Shown here: piece by piece, positions 11,056 to 22,440 of the stretch
Layout: the number at the start of each line of letters is the position of its first letter
Numbering within the stretch: the stretch's first letter is position 1
NCBI GenBank assembly: GCA_039619475.1
Contig: CM077115.1
Coordinates: 402,476,557-402,540,556 of the forward strand
DNA from: Icerya purchasi
Taxonomy: Eukaryota > Arthropoda > Insecta > Hemiptera > Monophlebidae
Reading direction: 5' to 3'
Length of the DNA stretch: 64,000 bases
Program-made: the position numbers and the translations under genes
The notes under the pieces: model-generated
Told to the model about the DNA's origin: nothing
Database searches by the model: none
What the model saw: only the letters and a program-made list of their open reading frames with translations

Positions 11056-12952
11056 GCGTAACCATTTCTACTACAACTGCAGTTACATATATTTCATAAT
11101 CGTTTTGCATAATGGTTTCTTGTAGCGGTTTCTTTTAATAGTATTTCATAACGTTTTTTCCCGGTATTATCGCTGATGCAAGAATTCCCAACGGTATAAT
11201 CTACATTGGTCTTTACCGATATGAGTTTTTCTTTTCTCTTTTCCTAGCCGCGATGGGGGCATATTTCTAAGAACGCTTCCAGCGTATTTTATTTCATATT
11301 CAATGCTAAATTGTTTGGTTGAATTCGTGTTTACCAATTAACAAACAGGATGTATGCATACTGCACTGAATAGGACATATGCGCAGAATATATATTTCGA
11401 AGAAGATGAGATTCGACGGTGCGATACACATTTTGCGCATAAAAATTTAACAAGTTATTTAAATATTCCGGAAATTAATCTTGGAAAGAGTCGGAATTCT
11501 GTTTATTCATCTTTTTACGAATGTTATTCTTTAAAGTATAAAGCTCTACAGTTTTATCGGATAGAGAAAAAAATTGAAATTTACCAAAATTAATGTATTA
11601 TAAGAATAGGTGAATTAGCAAAAAGGACAAAAAGAAGAAGAAAAAAAAGAAAGGAAAGGAAAAGGAAAAAACCCCGGCGGTGATTAAAATGATGATGATA
11701 TCTGAAATAAAAGCCGAAGGGTTCCCCCTTTAAAAATTTAGCAACAGAATTGCCTTAAAACGTGAACCGCTGCAAATATGTGAAATTGAAAAACTGGAAA
11801 ATCACATAAAATATATCCGTGTAATCTGAATGAAGTTTTCCAGTGCTACGGCGAAATAGGCTATTATTCATTTTAAATCGAAATCCCTCGCCGAAATTCC
11901 GGCCCGTTAGCTTGATCTACCTTTAACTTGTGCTGATAGCGAACGCCGCGTCATCGAAGGACCGCTGTAGTGTGTGAGAAGCGCAGTTGTCAGGGCAGGA
12001 AAAAAAGTCAATAATGGAAAAGGCCTCGTCAAAATAAAAGTATATATGTATGTGAAAGAAAAAAAAAAGCGCGCACACACACATAATCCTCGAAAGAAGA
12101 AAAATAATCCCTTAAACCGTATACGTCTATGTCACGCCGGATGTTTGAATTGAAGGAAAATTTTACGCCTACCACGCACGAACGCAGGTTGCGTGTAGCA
12201 TCCTAAAAGTACAAGAATAGAAATAAAAATTAAATTTTTTATTTATTTCCTCTCGTTCGTTTTAATACGCGCCGCATTCTAGTATTTCTTTCAGTTTCCG
12301 TGAAAATCTGCTCGTTTAAGCTGGCACACACTTCCATGACGCGTCAGTTTTAAAACATTTTCGTCATCGAAAATATTGCATTTTTTACGATGTACCTCAT
12401 TTTTCTTCGTCCTTTTTTAGTTATCTAACAATCCAAACGACTACAAATGTATTCATTTATTTCGATTCGCCATTAACGCAAAGTAGATGATCATTTGCGA
12501 CATTTCTGCTGCAATGAAATTCGAACTAAGAAACACCGTCTTCTACTTCACTACGCTGCATTAGCTGCCGTACAAATTTTTGTGGTGTGTATAAAAAATT
12601 GAAGTAACTGATGTTTCTTCTTTTTCAAGTTTATTATTATTACTGTTCCATCTCTGTACATTTGCGCGAATGATGGAGTATATAAAAATAATAAAAATGT
12701 CCTTATATACACCCGACAAAAAAATTAAACTACCATAAACGTTATAAGAATTATTCAAATATTCCATGATTCTAAACTGAATAACGGAACATTCATATAA
12801 AATCTATAAATAAAACTCCCAAAAGAAAAGTATCATACAGAATATAACCCAAGACAATAAAAATTTCTTAAAGTAAATTATAAAAGAAGTAAAAATAAAC
12901 CTATTAAATGATATACATATACATTGCCCTTCGGGACTGCTCCCTTCTCAAC
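11056..12952. other. Non-coding DNA, no gene recognised
   Basis: Contains a strongly purine-rich tract at about 11,622-11,672 and short (TA) and (CA) runs. Open frames such as 11,354-11,593 plus and 12,561-12,767 minus carry no recognised motif. Confidence 0.5.
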
Positions 12953-13040
12953 CAGGTCTCTAGTTCTTCTATAATTCTTTTAGAAGAGTAAACTTTTTCA
13001 TTGGCTACGCCGTTCGACAAAAAAAAAGTCTTTATTTATA
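12953..13040. repeat. Dispersed repeat fragment (partner at 10,968-11,055)
   Basis: Second member of the pair that starts TAGTTCTTCTATAAT. It leads directly into an inverted fragment of the TTACAACG MITE family (13,041-13,155). Confidence 0.5.
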
Positions 13041-13155
13041 AGATATTTTTTCGTTACATTTTCGTTGCACATTTCGTTACATAAAATTGTGACATTTTTT
13101 GAGACAAATTTCGTGACAGGACACTTTTCCTAATGACCCCCGACGTAAAAATGGC
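13041..13155 (-). mobile_element. TTACAACG MITE family, fragment in reverse orientation
   Basis: The segment carries the family's internal sub-repeats in reverse sense (TTTCGTTACATAAAATTGTGACATTTT-type units, also seen at 17,840-17,895). The terminal inverted repeat is missing or degraded. It lies in inverted orientation to the adjacent forward copy at 13,187, a decayed version of the arrangement seen intact at 17.3-18.0 kb. Confidence 0.55.
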
Positions 13156-13186
13156 ATAGCCATTAATATATATATATGTATGTTAA

Positions 13187-13510
13187 TTACACGTAATTCT
13201 TAGGCTACACCCCATTAAGAAAAATGTCCCAATTTTATGTAAGGTTTTTTATATTTTACAGAATTTTTGTGATTGTTATTTAAAAAATGTCACAATTTTA
13301 TGTAACGAAATATGTAACGAAAAAATGTCTTTTAAATAATGACAGTTATACAAGAGTATGTATTAGGATAGGATTTTTATGATTATATTATTTTTTTTTG
13401 TATTGATGCCAGCAAGAATTACGATGTAAATTTTGATCATTTTATACAAAGTATAAAAGAGAAAGAGACAGAAATGAAATCAAGAGTACCCGTTTATATT
13501 TGTATCTGGA
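13187..13510 (+). mobile_element. TTACAACG MITE family, copy with adjoining core
   Basis: Begins TTACACGTAATTCTTAGGC, one base short of the family TIR TTACAACGTAATTCTTA, and reaches the opposite TIR (AAGAATTACGATGTAA) at about 13,414-13,429. Inside are the family sub-repeats (AAAATGTCnCAATTTTATGTAACG-like) and a GGATAGGATTTTTATGATTA block. The sequence continues into the core (TTTTGATCATTTTATACAAAGTATA then AGAGAAAGAGACAGAAATGAA), but the GC-rich hairpins of the core are lost here. Confidence 0.7.
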
Positions 13511-13547
13511 AACTAATAAAAAATTTTTTGTTTTATCTGATGTTTAG

Positions 13548-13932
13548 ATCATGTCACAGAGGTTTCATGATTTCAGTAGCGTACAAAGTGAAATAACAGA
13601 ACGCGGTGTGTATTTACTTAGGCCGGAAATGAATAAAATGTTGTCTAGAGTTTATTATTTACCGTAGTAATCATTTTATTTTAAATTTTATAAAAATTAA
13701 TTTTTTTTTTTTTTTATTCGTCTCATATTCATTCCTGTACCGCTTCCTGGTCGTATCTTAACTACTTAAAATCTTATATACCACGAAGGAGAGGGGATAG
13801 AAAACTTAGTGTTACCTTAAAACCTTCGTTGGGACAGTACATATACACCCTGAAAATTTTAGCATGATCAGTACAGCGGTACAGGAATATATACAGGGAC
13901 AAACAAACATACAGACATATAAACAAACGTTC

Positions 13933-13940
<8 letters not shown>
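13548..13940 (+). repeat. Dispersed repeat, copy 1 (partner at 16,722-17,105)
   Basis: Shared blocks with 16,722-17,105, in order: GGTTT-ATGATTTCAGTA, an ATGAATAAAATGTT block, AGTTTATTATTTACCGTAGT, a TTCCTGTACC block, an AAATTTYAGYAYGAT-like block followed by CAGCGG, then GGACAAACAAACAT and CATTTWTATATA. The 3' end runs into a (TA)n tract here. Directional with a fixed 3' end next to TA repeats; class not determined. Confidence 0.65.
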
Positions 13941-13999
<59 letters not shown>

Positions 14000-14032
14000 G
14001 ATATAGATATAGATATATACAGATAGATAGAT
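13936..14032. repeat. (TA)n then (GATA)n microsatellite
   Basis: About 50 bases of pure TA followed by GATATA and GATA units. Translated, it produces a meaningless Tyr-Ile repeat frame on the minus strand. Confidence 0.95.
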
Positions 14033-15555
14033 AAACGTAATAAATTTATTTTCTTATTACGCACAGGATAAGAATGACCTAATCATTAATACATAATATA
14101 GTGTAGGCCAATGGTTAGCAGGAAAAAACTCTACAAGGATGAAAATCAAGAAAGCACTAGTGATAGTTATGTCAAACCTAATGTGTAGAACCACTCACCA
14201 TATCAGATTTCTAGGAGCTATTGCAAACGCTTTTCCTCCTTTCGTTATACGTATGGCCAGTGCAACAATTTAGCATGGTACGCTTTTGTTTTTTTGACAC
14301 AAAAAGTTGCTTACTAACAGTATGAAATGAAAGCCACGAAGCAAAGAACAACAAACGCGTTTCGAATATCGCAACAGTTCGTTAGACCTTTTAATAAAAA
14401 ATTTGTTGTGTCAAAAAAAGAAATAAAGTAAATAAACACCGACACATTCGTGATTTTTATGCGTGGATATTGAAATTTTCGATATTTTTTGAGCTCAGTA
14501 AATTTCCACTCCAACCTACTGGTCACTTAGGCATTACTGTCGGTATTAATCATTTCTTTGACGAACTTTGCATCCTTCAGATTCAAAAAATTCATTATTC
14601 TAATTATTAAAAATGTGTAAACGCATTGCGTAATGTTACATCATATTTATTATATCTGGTTTTCTCTTACAATTTAATACTTGTATCATTTTTACGTTTT
14701 TTTTTGTTTTTTTTATAATACGATACTTTTGGTCACATCTCGTAGATAAGCAGTAAGAAGAAATACTGCCGTCCTAACTATAATCTTTCTGCTTCGGCTT
14801 TCACATCGTTCATGCGATTCGTCGGCGAGAGCATTTTATTACGGCTACTTCGGTCACAAATGTTTTGCACCATAAAATGGTATTTACAACTGTCCTGTCA
14901 AAATCCTTGTGAAAGACTCCGATGACCAATTGCTCACTCGGCATGCAGCGCATAAATATTAAAAAAGTTCTACGAAAGTCCTAAGCTCCTTTAGAATACA
15001 GCGGAAAAAGTTACTTTATTGTTTCTGCAGCGTAATCTCTGCGCGGACTTAATCTATTTTCTAGAAAAAAAAAATTGTTGTCAAAAAATTCTACACTACA
15101 CTTAAAAGTTTCTCGTTCAAACTATAATATAACTCATCTAACATCGTACACCAGCTAATGTTTTTTTTTTTTCCTTTACATGTTCCTTTTTTCTAAAGAA
15201 TCCTCTTCATCAATCATTCCATCAACTTAGAGAGTATAATATCGAACGTGTTAATGAAAGTCTCTTTTAATAGTACCTGGTGTCACCGAGCTTTATTCGG
15301 ATTTATTCTGAACTTGCAGATCAGTCACGGTGTATTCATGAGTTTCCGAAACATTTTTGAATAATAATACGTAATAATACGAAAGTTTGCGTTACTCAAC
15401 TTTAATATTAAAAGTGTGTGTATTTTAGTGTTTGCGTAGCATTCAAAATCACCCCATGCAAATATATCGTGAACAAATTTATTTCATCGCGAAATTTCGA
15501 TTTCCAAAAGTGGTAAATAAGCGATGTGTTAAATTTAATTTTTTTTTCATTAAAC
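14033..15555. other. Non-coding DNA, no gene recognised
   Basis: No protein-like motif seen. A short inverted repeat (TTTTTTTGACACAA at about 14,287 and its complement at about 14,406) encloses roughly 130 bp and might be a tiny foldback unit, but there is no second copy to support it. Confidence 0.5.
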
Positions 15556-15700
15556 ATGAACACGAACACTGCCTTCATTTCCTGGAACGATTGATTTTTT
15601 AACCTTCAAATCTTCTACTATTTCGTGAATATTATCGAATTCGTCAAAAGAGGTCATTTTTTCAAAATCAACTGCACCCGTACAAACAAGATGTGCTCGT
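15556..15700 (+). repeat. 3'-end fragment shared with the R1-like LINE at 28.2-28.36 kb
   Basis: ACTGCCTTCATTTCCTGGAA, CGATTGATTT, TTAACCTTCAAATCTTCTAC and later AATCAACTGCAC are shared in order with 28,226-28,362. At 28 kb the sequence is continuous with an R1-like pseudogene frame. This copy is therefore most simply a strongly 5'-truncated LINE 3' end, though a separate short element landing in both places is possible. Confidence 0.6.
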
Positions 15701-16721
15701 TTTTGATAATGCACATACTGATCGAACTGTGCTGGAATCTACGTTCACCTTGCAAATCAATTAATAGATTAATAAATTTTACAAATAGTCAAACACTTAG
15801 CTTTTGCATATATTGCGCATTATTGATTTTTATGTTGAAGTATTTTCGCATTATAGATAGTAAATATTCTCGTTAGTGCCAGAAATATTCTTACAAACTG
15901 TCACCCGTATAATTCTATGACGACGCCCTGTTTATTTAAAAATTGCTAGAATATTTAAATCAGTTGTGTAGTAAAGAATAAATAAATATATATTGTCCCC
16001 ATCACGAAATAGAAATATTATGATGTTCATATTTAGAAGTGAATTTATGTAAAAAAGTGTTTTGCTTACTTTTTAATAAATTCTACTGAAACAAATATTG
16101 GTTGCCTCCCTTTTACGGTTGCTTGTTTCATAGAATTGTTGACCAATTAATTTTTAAACCTTAAAAAATTTGTGAATTTCATCCGTATTGTTATGTACGC
16201 AAGAACCTAGTTGCATATTGCATACACACACTCACACACATACATTATAACAATCTGTCTGGGCGTGAACCCACTAGACTGCTAAAAATAAGTTGCGTAT
16301 TTTCCAGTTAATGAACTTTAACTAGGGCCGGTCATGGTCGCTACCCAAATTTCTCGGAAATGAGAAAATATGGCTCTGGTTTGTGCCATTCGTTATAAAT
16401 TACTATCAAACTATTTTATCGAATTAACCATGTAATATAATTTAGATTTAAATTTTTACGGGACAAATTCGGAACAGAAAAGCTGCAAAATGTATAAACA
16501 CGTCCATTAAAAATACTCGTATCAACTACCCGGTCGGAATAACGGAACAAATCGCAGCTGCCAAAAAAGCAAAAAAAAACAAATTTAAAATCTACGCAGA
16601 GAAAGTAGGAGGGAACATATACGAATAATAAAACGAAACTGAATGATACACAAACGATTAATTCGGCAACTTCCGCGGTTATTTTTTTCAATCGCAGTTA
16701 GGAACGGGACTTGTATATTTA
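15701..16721. other. Non-coding DNA, no gene recognised
   Basis: AT-rich with a short (CA) run near 16,225-16,242. The open frames match nothing known. Confidence 0.5.
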
Positions 16722-17105
16722 GATCTCGTCATGGGGAGGTTTAATGATTTCAGTAACGCAAAAGAAAAGTAACATAACGCGATGTACATATATTTAATTA
16801 CGCCAAAAATGAATAAAATGTTACCTAAAGTTTATTATTTACCGTAGTAATCACTTTACTTAATTTTTAACATTTAATTTATATTTACCATGGTAATTAT
16901 TTTATTTAAATTTTTACATTTAGTTTATACTTCACATTGTAATCATTTTATTTAAATGTTTGTATTCCTGTACCACCGATCATAATTCAATGTTTAACTA
17001 TTTAGTTGAGACAACACCAATGTACGTACTCTAAAAATTTCAGTACGATTCGTCCAGCGGCACAGGATGCATAAAGGACGAACAAACATCCATTTTTATA
17101 TACAG
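16722..17105 (+). repeat. Dispersed repeat, copy 2 (partner at 13,548-13,940)
   Basis: Carries the same ordered blocks as copy 1. An internal stretch (TTTAcCrTGGTAATcATTTTATTTAAATTTTT-like) is repeated about three times between 16,840 and 16,960, so this copy contains a small tandem expansion. Confidence 0.65.
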
Positions 17106-17295
17106 ATTTCATACACAAATATACCATCCAAATTTTCGATTTTTCCGGTGGATTTTCCTAAAATTTTCTTTCATACAAACCTTGTCCTGACTTAAAAAAA
17201 AAAAAGAAAAAAAAAAAAAAATCAGTCAAGTCGGTCGAGTCGTTCTTTATACATGCAGCAATTGATTTTTATATATATTTATATAAATATATTTA

Positions 17296-17585
17296 TTACA
17301 ACGTAATTCTTAGGCTACACCCTATTAGAAAAAATGGCCCCCAATTTTATGTAACACAAAATGTCCCAAAAAAATGTTCCAATTTTATGTAACGTTTGTT
17401 ATATTTTATAGGATTTTTGTTATTGTTAATTAAAAAATGGGACAATTTTATGCAATGAAATATGTAACGAAAAATGTAACGAAAAAATGTCTTAATTTTA
17501 TATAATGAAAGCTAAATGTTAGGATAGGATTTTTGGTGGTTATGTTATTTTTTTTGTGTTGATGCCGGTAAGAATTATGTTTTAA
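17296..17585 (+). mobile_element. TTACAACG MITE family, forward arm of palindrome
   Basis: Starts with the full TIR TTACAACGTAATTCTTA and ends with its diverged inverse (TAAGAATTATGTTTTAA), about 290 bp. The interior holds at least four diverged units around ATGTCCCAATTTTATGTAAC, then TGTTAGGATAGGATTTTTGG and TGTTGATGCCGGTAAG. There is no open frame of note. A length below 300 bp with short TIRs and many copies fits a MITE; no target-site duplication could be fixed. Confidence 0.75.
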
Positions 17586-17730
17586 ATTTTGATCATTTTA
17601 CACGAAGTATAGAAGAGAAAGAGACAGAAATGAAAGCAATAGGGGTCAAGGGGCACAGCCCCTTGCGAGGCCAAAATGGCCGAGTTTATACATATATTCT
17701 CTTCTATACTTTGTATAAAATTATCAAAAT
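17586..17730. repeat. Core of palindromic composite with GC-rich hairpins
   Basis: Contains TTTTGATCATTTTACACGAAG, then AGAAGAGAAAGAGACAGAAA, then two nested-palindrome motifs: AAGGGGCACAGCCCCTT and GGCCAAAATGGCC. The right edge repeats CTTCTATACTTTGTATAAAA in reverse sense, so the whole core is itself flanked by inverted segments. The same core occurs next to other family copies at 22,333-22,440, 33,105-33,202 and 63,262-63,355. Confidence 0.7.
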
Positions 17731-17972
17731 TTACAACGTAATTCTTACTGGCATCAACACAAAAAGAAACACAAAACATAATCACAAAAATCCTATCCTA
17801 ACATTTAACTTTCATTACATAAAATTAAGATATTGTTTCATTACATTTTTCGTTATATATTTCGTTACATAAAATTGTGACATTTTTTAAATAACAATAA
17901 CAAAGACATTTTGCGTTACATAAAATTGAGACATTTTTTCGAATGGGGGGTAGCCTAAGAATTACGTTGTAA
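17731..17972 (-). mobile_element. TTACAACG MITE family, reverse arm of palindrome
   Basis: A 242-bp inverted copy of the unit at 17,296-17,585. It runs from TTACAACGTAATTCTTA (inner TIR) to TAAGAATTACGTTGTAA (outer TIR), with GTAGCC just inside the outer TIR as in the forward copy. About 50 bp shorter than the forward arm because of an internal deletion. Confidence 0.75.
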
Positions 17973-17977
17973 TTAAT

Positions 17978-17979
17978 AT

Positions 17980-18013
<34 letters not shown>
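17978..18013. repeat. (GATA)n microsatellite
   Basis: About eight GATA units directly following the palindromic composite. Family copies tend to be flanked by TA- or GATA-rich tracts. Confidence 0.95.
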
Positions 18014-20793
18014 TTTTAAATTTTGTTTAAAATCATATCAAGATTATTTGTAATTTCTAAAATCTTGTCGGTGAATATTAATATTTCATTACAAATAGTA
18101 TTCAAATTAGAGGAACACGTATCTTCATGAGATCTGAGAAAGTTATTATTTTATCTCTTCGATGGATCTAAATACTTGACGGTGGTCCTTCGTGTATATT
18201 TGCTCAAATAGAAGGCGACCCTTATAGATTAGAGAAGAAATAACTGAAATGAAGCTCTCCTGGACGCCCAGTGTCATCGTTTGAGGACGCGAATTACAAA
18301 ACGAGAATGTGACAAATTACGTTCGAAATTCGTTTCGAAATAATACTTACGACTGTTTCAGATCGTCTGCAGTGAAATAAATTCAGCGTCCGAGAATTTT
18401 ATTGTGCCGCTGTAAACAAGGTGACATAGAACATAGGAAGAAATAATAATTCGTAACACGTTTATTTCAAATTGAGCGTGGTGTAAATACGTCTGCGACT
18501 GTACGTGTAGCTTCTTCGGTGAGATAGGTGCGTCGCGAATAATAAGCTAGCGAGTTTAATCATCGGGAGAAGTTTTGGAAATATAGAACTGTCATCAGAA
18601 ACGTTGGCCGCTAATGGGTTAATCTTTGTCGGAATTTAAAAATAAAAATGGCGAATTTCAACGTTGGTTACACTGAACCGTGCATTGTTCGGAATTTTCA
18701 TTTCCCAACAATGCTAACTTCGTCAATATAGAAATCGCGAATGTTAATAGTGCGTAGAAGAATATCGATGATCTTGCCATCAGTACCCTCCCTAGATTTC
18801 CTCCGGATGATGATAGGATTCTGTATAATAAGTCGGTTGCATAAAATCGAATTGTTACATTTTCAGTCTCTTATCGTTTTCTTCTTTTTATTTTAAAATA
18901 CCGTTCATATGCGGCTATCGGTTTTTTATGGTTACTTACGGAAAAACAACATTCGCAAGTGTCCAGTTCTCAGAATTAGCGAGAGCGGTGAATTTGAAAT
19001 TCATATAATGCGTTTAATAGCCGGAAGTTTTATACCTAATTATTAACTAGTTTTCGAAAAATTAAGATCCGTCTGTTCTATGTGAATATTAATCCTATCG
19101 TTATTCGTGGAAAGTGTCGAAACGGACGCTGCTCAAATCCGCATACAAGGGGGCAGTTTAATAAATCGATCACGACTTCAATGTCAGAGCCGTTTGTTAC
19201 GAAAGAAAATTAAAATAGGCATTTTCATAAAATGACAAACATACACACATATATTTGTCAATAAAGATTTGTTGTAGGTACTTTAAACAGTTTCTTCGAG
19301 AATTCATTAGAACATATATTATACATATGTACGAAACACACAGTGTCACATGGAAAACAACTGAAAAAATTATTTTCCCGCAAAACCACTATTTATCTTG
19401 GAGTACGCAGCGAGCGCAGAGTGTCGTTTGTTAAAACCGTTCGACGTTTTTGGCAGCTCAGCACCACATTTAAGTCCCCCCCCCCCATATAAAGCAGAGT
19501 AAAAACAAGATATTTCAAAAAATCATTCTACATTTACAAAATTGAACGTAAAATTAAAAATCTACGCATGTCGACGGAATTTTCGGAAATAAAATCGGAC
19601 CCTCGACGTAGCAGAGTATAACGTAAAAATTTAACACTCCGTTCACGTCAGATATTTAATTTAGTCTGTCAATTTTTATTTGATATTTGATTTACATATT
19701 TTGATTTCCGCTCAAACGTTATTTGTCTTCAATATTTATTTTGATTTCCGTTCGTACGCAGTTTTCTTTTTGCGCGCGTGTTATTAAAAGTTGAATTTTC
19801 GGCCAATTGCTATCGAGATTTCGCTTACGTTTCTTTTTCTTCGTTGCTAACTTTCAAGTATCTGCCGCAATTACTGCGTTTTTTTTTCTTCTAAAAGTTT
19901 AGCCTCGTTCGTTCGATTTTTTGGTTTTATTCGGTTCCTTTTATCTACTCTGGAGCTTCAGTAGCTTTGATTTCTTAATAACTAATTACCTTTTTTATCA
20001 CAGCATCGTTCGAACTATAATATAGAAACAGCTCTTGTTGTCGAAGCTCTCTCGCTCGTATGCGAAATATAGTTGGCGACTACAGTATTTCTTTATTTTC
20101 TACTAATTCGCGATTAAGCACTATAAAATTGGTCTACTATGAGTTTGAATGAAGGTCGATTCATTCTATAATTTGAAGAAAAAAAAATCGCACAGGAATT
20201 CAGCTGCAGTTGACGTTACTTTAATCGTAATCATCGAGATTTTTTTATGGGAGAATGAAAGGACAATATTTAAAAGTTGAGAAACAATTAACGTTATTAT
20301 CCGGTTTCATTCCATTAAGTATGAATTTAATTGATAAAACATGTAAACGAAAAGCACATTATTTAAATTAAAGCATCGGCAACATGGTACGGAGTAACAT
20401 GGTCGGTGTTTCCATTAACGTAACGTATTTTTTATATTTATGTTTATTTATTTATTAAAATTGTTATGAAAAATATGTTTCAGAAAAGGGAAGTTTAGAA
20501 ACGTACGATGCTTACGACGGCGTTTCGAAAATGTTCAATATTCTCGAGAAAAATTTCACTTTTTTCCTTTTTCCGTCGTTAGTGCAGCGTGCAAAGCGTA
20601 CCGTAATAATTCTGTCAGATTCACAAAAGAATAAAGCAAAATGACATTGAAAACGGCATCATAGTGTACCGTACGATAAACTTCAGCATTACATTTTTTT
20701 TTTTTTTCTTTTTTGTAATTACAGCGTTAAAAGGGAAAGAAAAAAAAAGATAATAGTTGTAAATCAAATCAGGATAAATGCAACACTCGTGGG
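18014..20793. other. Non-coding DNA, no gene recognised
   Basis: Nearly 2.8 kb with no recognised protein or repeat motif. It includes a C-run at about 19,477-19,486. Somewhat richer in CG dinucleotides than its surroundings by eye. This could be unique intron or intergenic sequence. Confidence 0.5.
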
Positions 20794-22025
20794 GTGGTTG
20801 ATAAATTTTTCGGTACCATATGGCCCATCGATTTTTTCAAATGTTATCCCGAACCGAATTTCCTAATAGAAGTAAATAAACTACACGCGTATTTAAGTTC
20901 TCACTGGCGCTTGGCGCCTCATAAAATTCCGATTCTATCGCATATCATGTTCCCAAATTTTGCTCCCTACGTTCTCTCGCCGATAACAATCTTCCTTATT
21001 TTTCTTATGATTTTAATAGCATACGGTACCCTATCAATTTCTTCGATCCGAGCTAATTCTTCTTTCCCTCACAATGTAGTCAACTTCGAATTCCTTCAAC
21101 TACTGGACTCTTCTTTTCCTTTCCATGTCTTAATCTTCACGGATGGTTCCAAGAGTGATGGGGGCGTAGGTGGTGCGTTTAGGTCTCCTACGTCTCCTTC
21201 GTTCCTGAGTCCTTCAGATTTCCTTCTTTCTGCTCTATCTTCTCGGCCGAATCGATCTAACTTCTTCGTGCCATTCATTTGATATCCTCTACTACAAGTG
21301 GGGTTCACAAATTCCTGATCGTTTCCGACTCCAAAGGCGTTCTTCAAGCTGTCTCCTCCTTCTCATTCCTCTGACGGTATCATTCTCTCCATTCGATCTC
21401 TCGTCTCCTCTTTGTTCTCGTCCCGTTCCATTCTCATAGACTTTCTATCGGTTCCGAGTTATTCTAATATATAGGGCAATTACTCAGCTGACTCTTTAAC
21501 TCGCTCCTTTTCTCAACGTTTTCCTTTCTTCAAAACATTCTTTCTCTATCACGATCTAATCATTCCAGACTTTGCCTGGACATGTATCCATCTTTATTCT
21601 CTAATCATTATTCATATTACCGTCTTATTCAACCGGTTCCTCGTTTCCTGCATTCGTTTCATTCCATTCCTGTCTGTCGTCGTTCCACTGTTATTTCCTT
21701 AATTAGACCCGGAATCAATCATTCTCTAATTCCTTCTTCTCGCTTTCGTTTATCTTTAGTTCATTCTCCTTTCTGCTCTCTTCGTGCTTCTGAGCCACCT
21801 TGTATTAGTGATTTTAATCATATCTTTTTCGAATGCTCTACCCTCTTCAACGAATGCTATCTTCTTTACGACCAACTTTTAGCTTTGGCTCTTCCTACTA
21901 TTACTTTCAGTTGTTCCGCTGCTGCTGTCCTTTGTGAGTTCCATTTCTGACCGTCTGGCTATTTAGTTCGATCTCTTGATTTATCATGTTGTTAGGTCAA
22001 TGCCGCTGTTAAGGGGGAAAAAAAA
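20794..22025 (+). pseudogene. LINE-B tail: linker, RNase H and C-terminal region
   Basis: An open frame to 21,282 contains LIFTDGSKSDGGVGGAF, the first RNase H motif with its catalytic Asp, preceded by about 100 residues that probably link reverse transcriptase to RNase H. After a frameshift comes FLIVSDSKGVLQAVSS (second RNase H region). The WIPSHSG motif is lost to decay near 21,450. Downstream are LIRPGINHSL, then ISDFNHIFFECSTLF (tail Cys/His region) and SISDRLAI. The 3' UTR GGTCAATGCCGCTG and a short A-run match the 9.6-kb copy. Reverse transcriptase is absent, so this is a 5'-truncated dead copy. Confidence 0.8.
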
Positions 22026-22164
22026 TTCTTACATTTTCTTCTTAAATTTACTTTTTTTTTTTTAACGATAAGTAATAAAAACATTTTTGCTGTATATTTC
22101 TAATAATATAGTTAAAACTGGTTCCCCTAGATACTTTATTTTTGTATATATATACATATATTAA

Positions 22165-22440
22165 TTACAACGTAATTCTTAGGCTACCCCCGCTCAGAAA
22201 AAATGTCCCAATTTTATGTAACGAAAAATGTCCCAAAAAATGTCCCAATTTCAAGTAACGTTTGTTATATTTTATAGGATTTTTGTGCTAAGTTATTACA
22301 TTCATATGGATCGATTTAGAATTACGTTGTAAATTTTGATAATTTTATACAAAGTATAGAAGAGAAAGAGACAGAAATGTAAGCAAGAGGAATCAAGGAG
22401 CACAGCCCCTTGCGAAGCCAAAATGGCAGAGTTATATATA
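22165..22440 (+). mobile_element. TTACAACG MITE family copy plus core
   Basis: Starts with the full 17-bp TIR and ends its MITE part at about 22,332 with GAATTACGTTGTAA, so the MITE is only about 168 bp because of an internal deletion. It then continues without a break into the core (ATAATTTTATACAAAGTATAG, AAGAGAAAGAGACAGAAATG, CACAGCCCCTTGCGAAG). It ends in a short (TA)n tract. Confidence 0.7.

Noticed and set aside
12925..12958. Possible Helitron 3' end (GCCCTTCGGGA ... CTAG then T)
   Set aside because: The hairpin is weak and about 25 bases from CTAG, too far for a typical Helitron terminus.
13774..14064. 96-codon minus-strand frame rich in Tyr-Ile
   Set aside because: Translation of a (TA)n/(GATA)n microsatellite; no biological meaning.
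21096..21347. Minus-strand frame across the LINE-B RNase H region
   Set aside because: Antisense shadow of LINE-B coding sequence on the plus strand.
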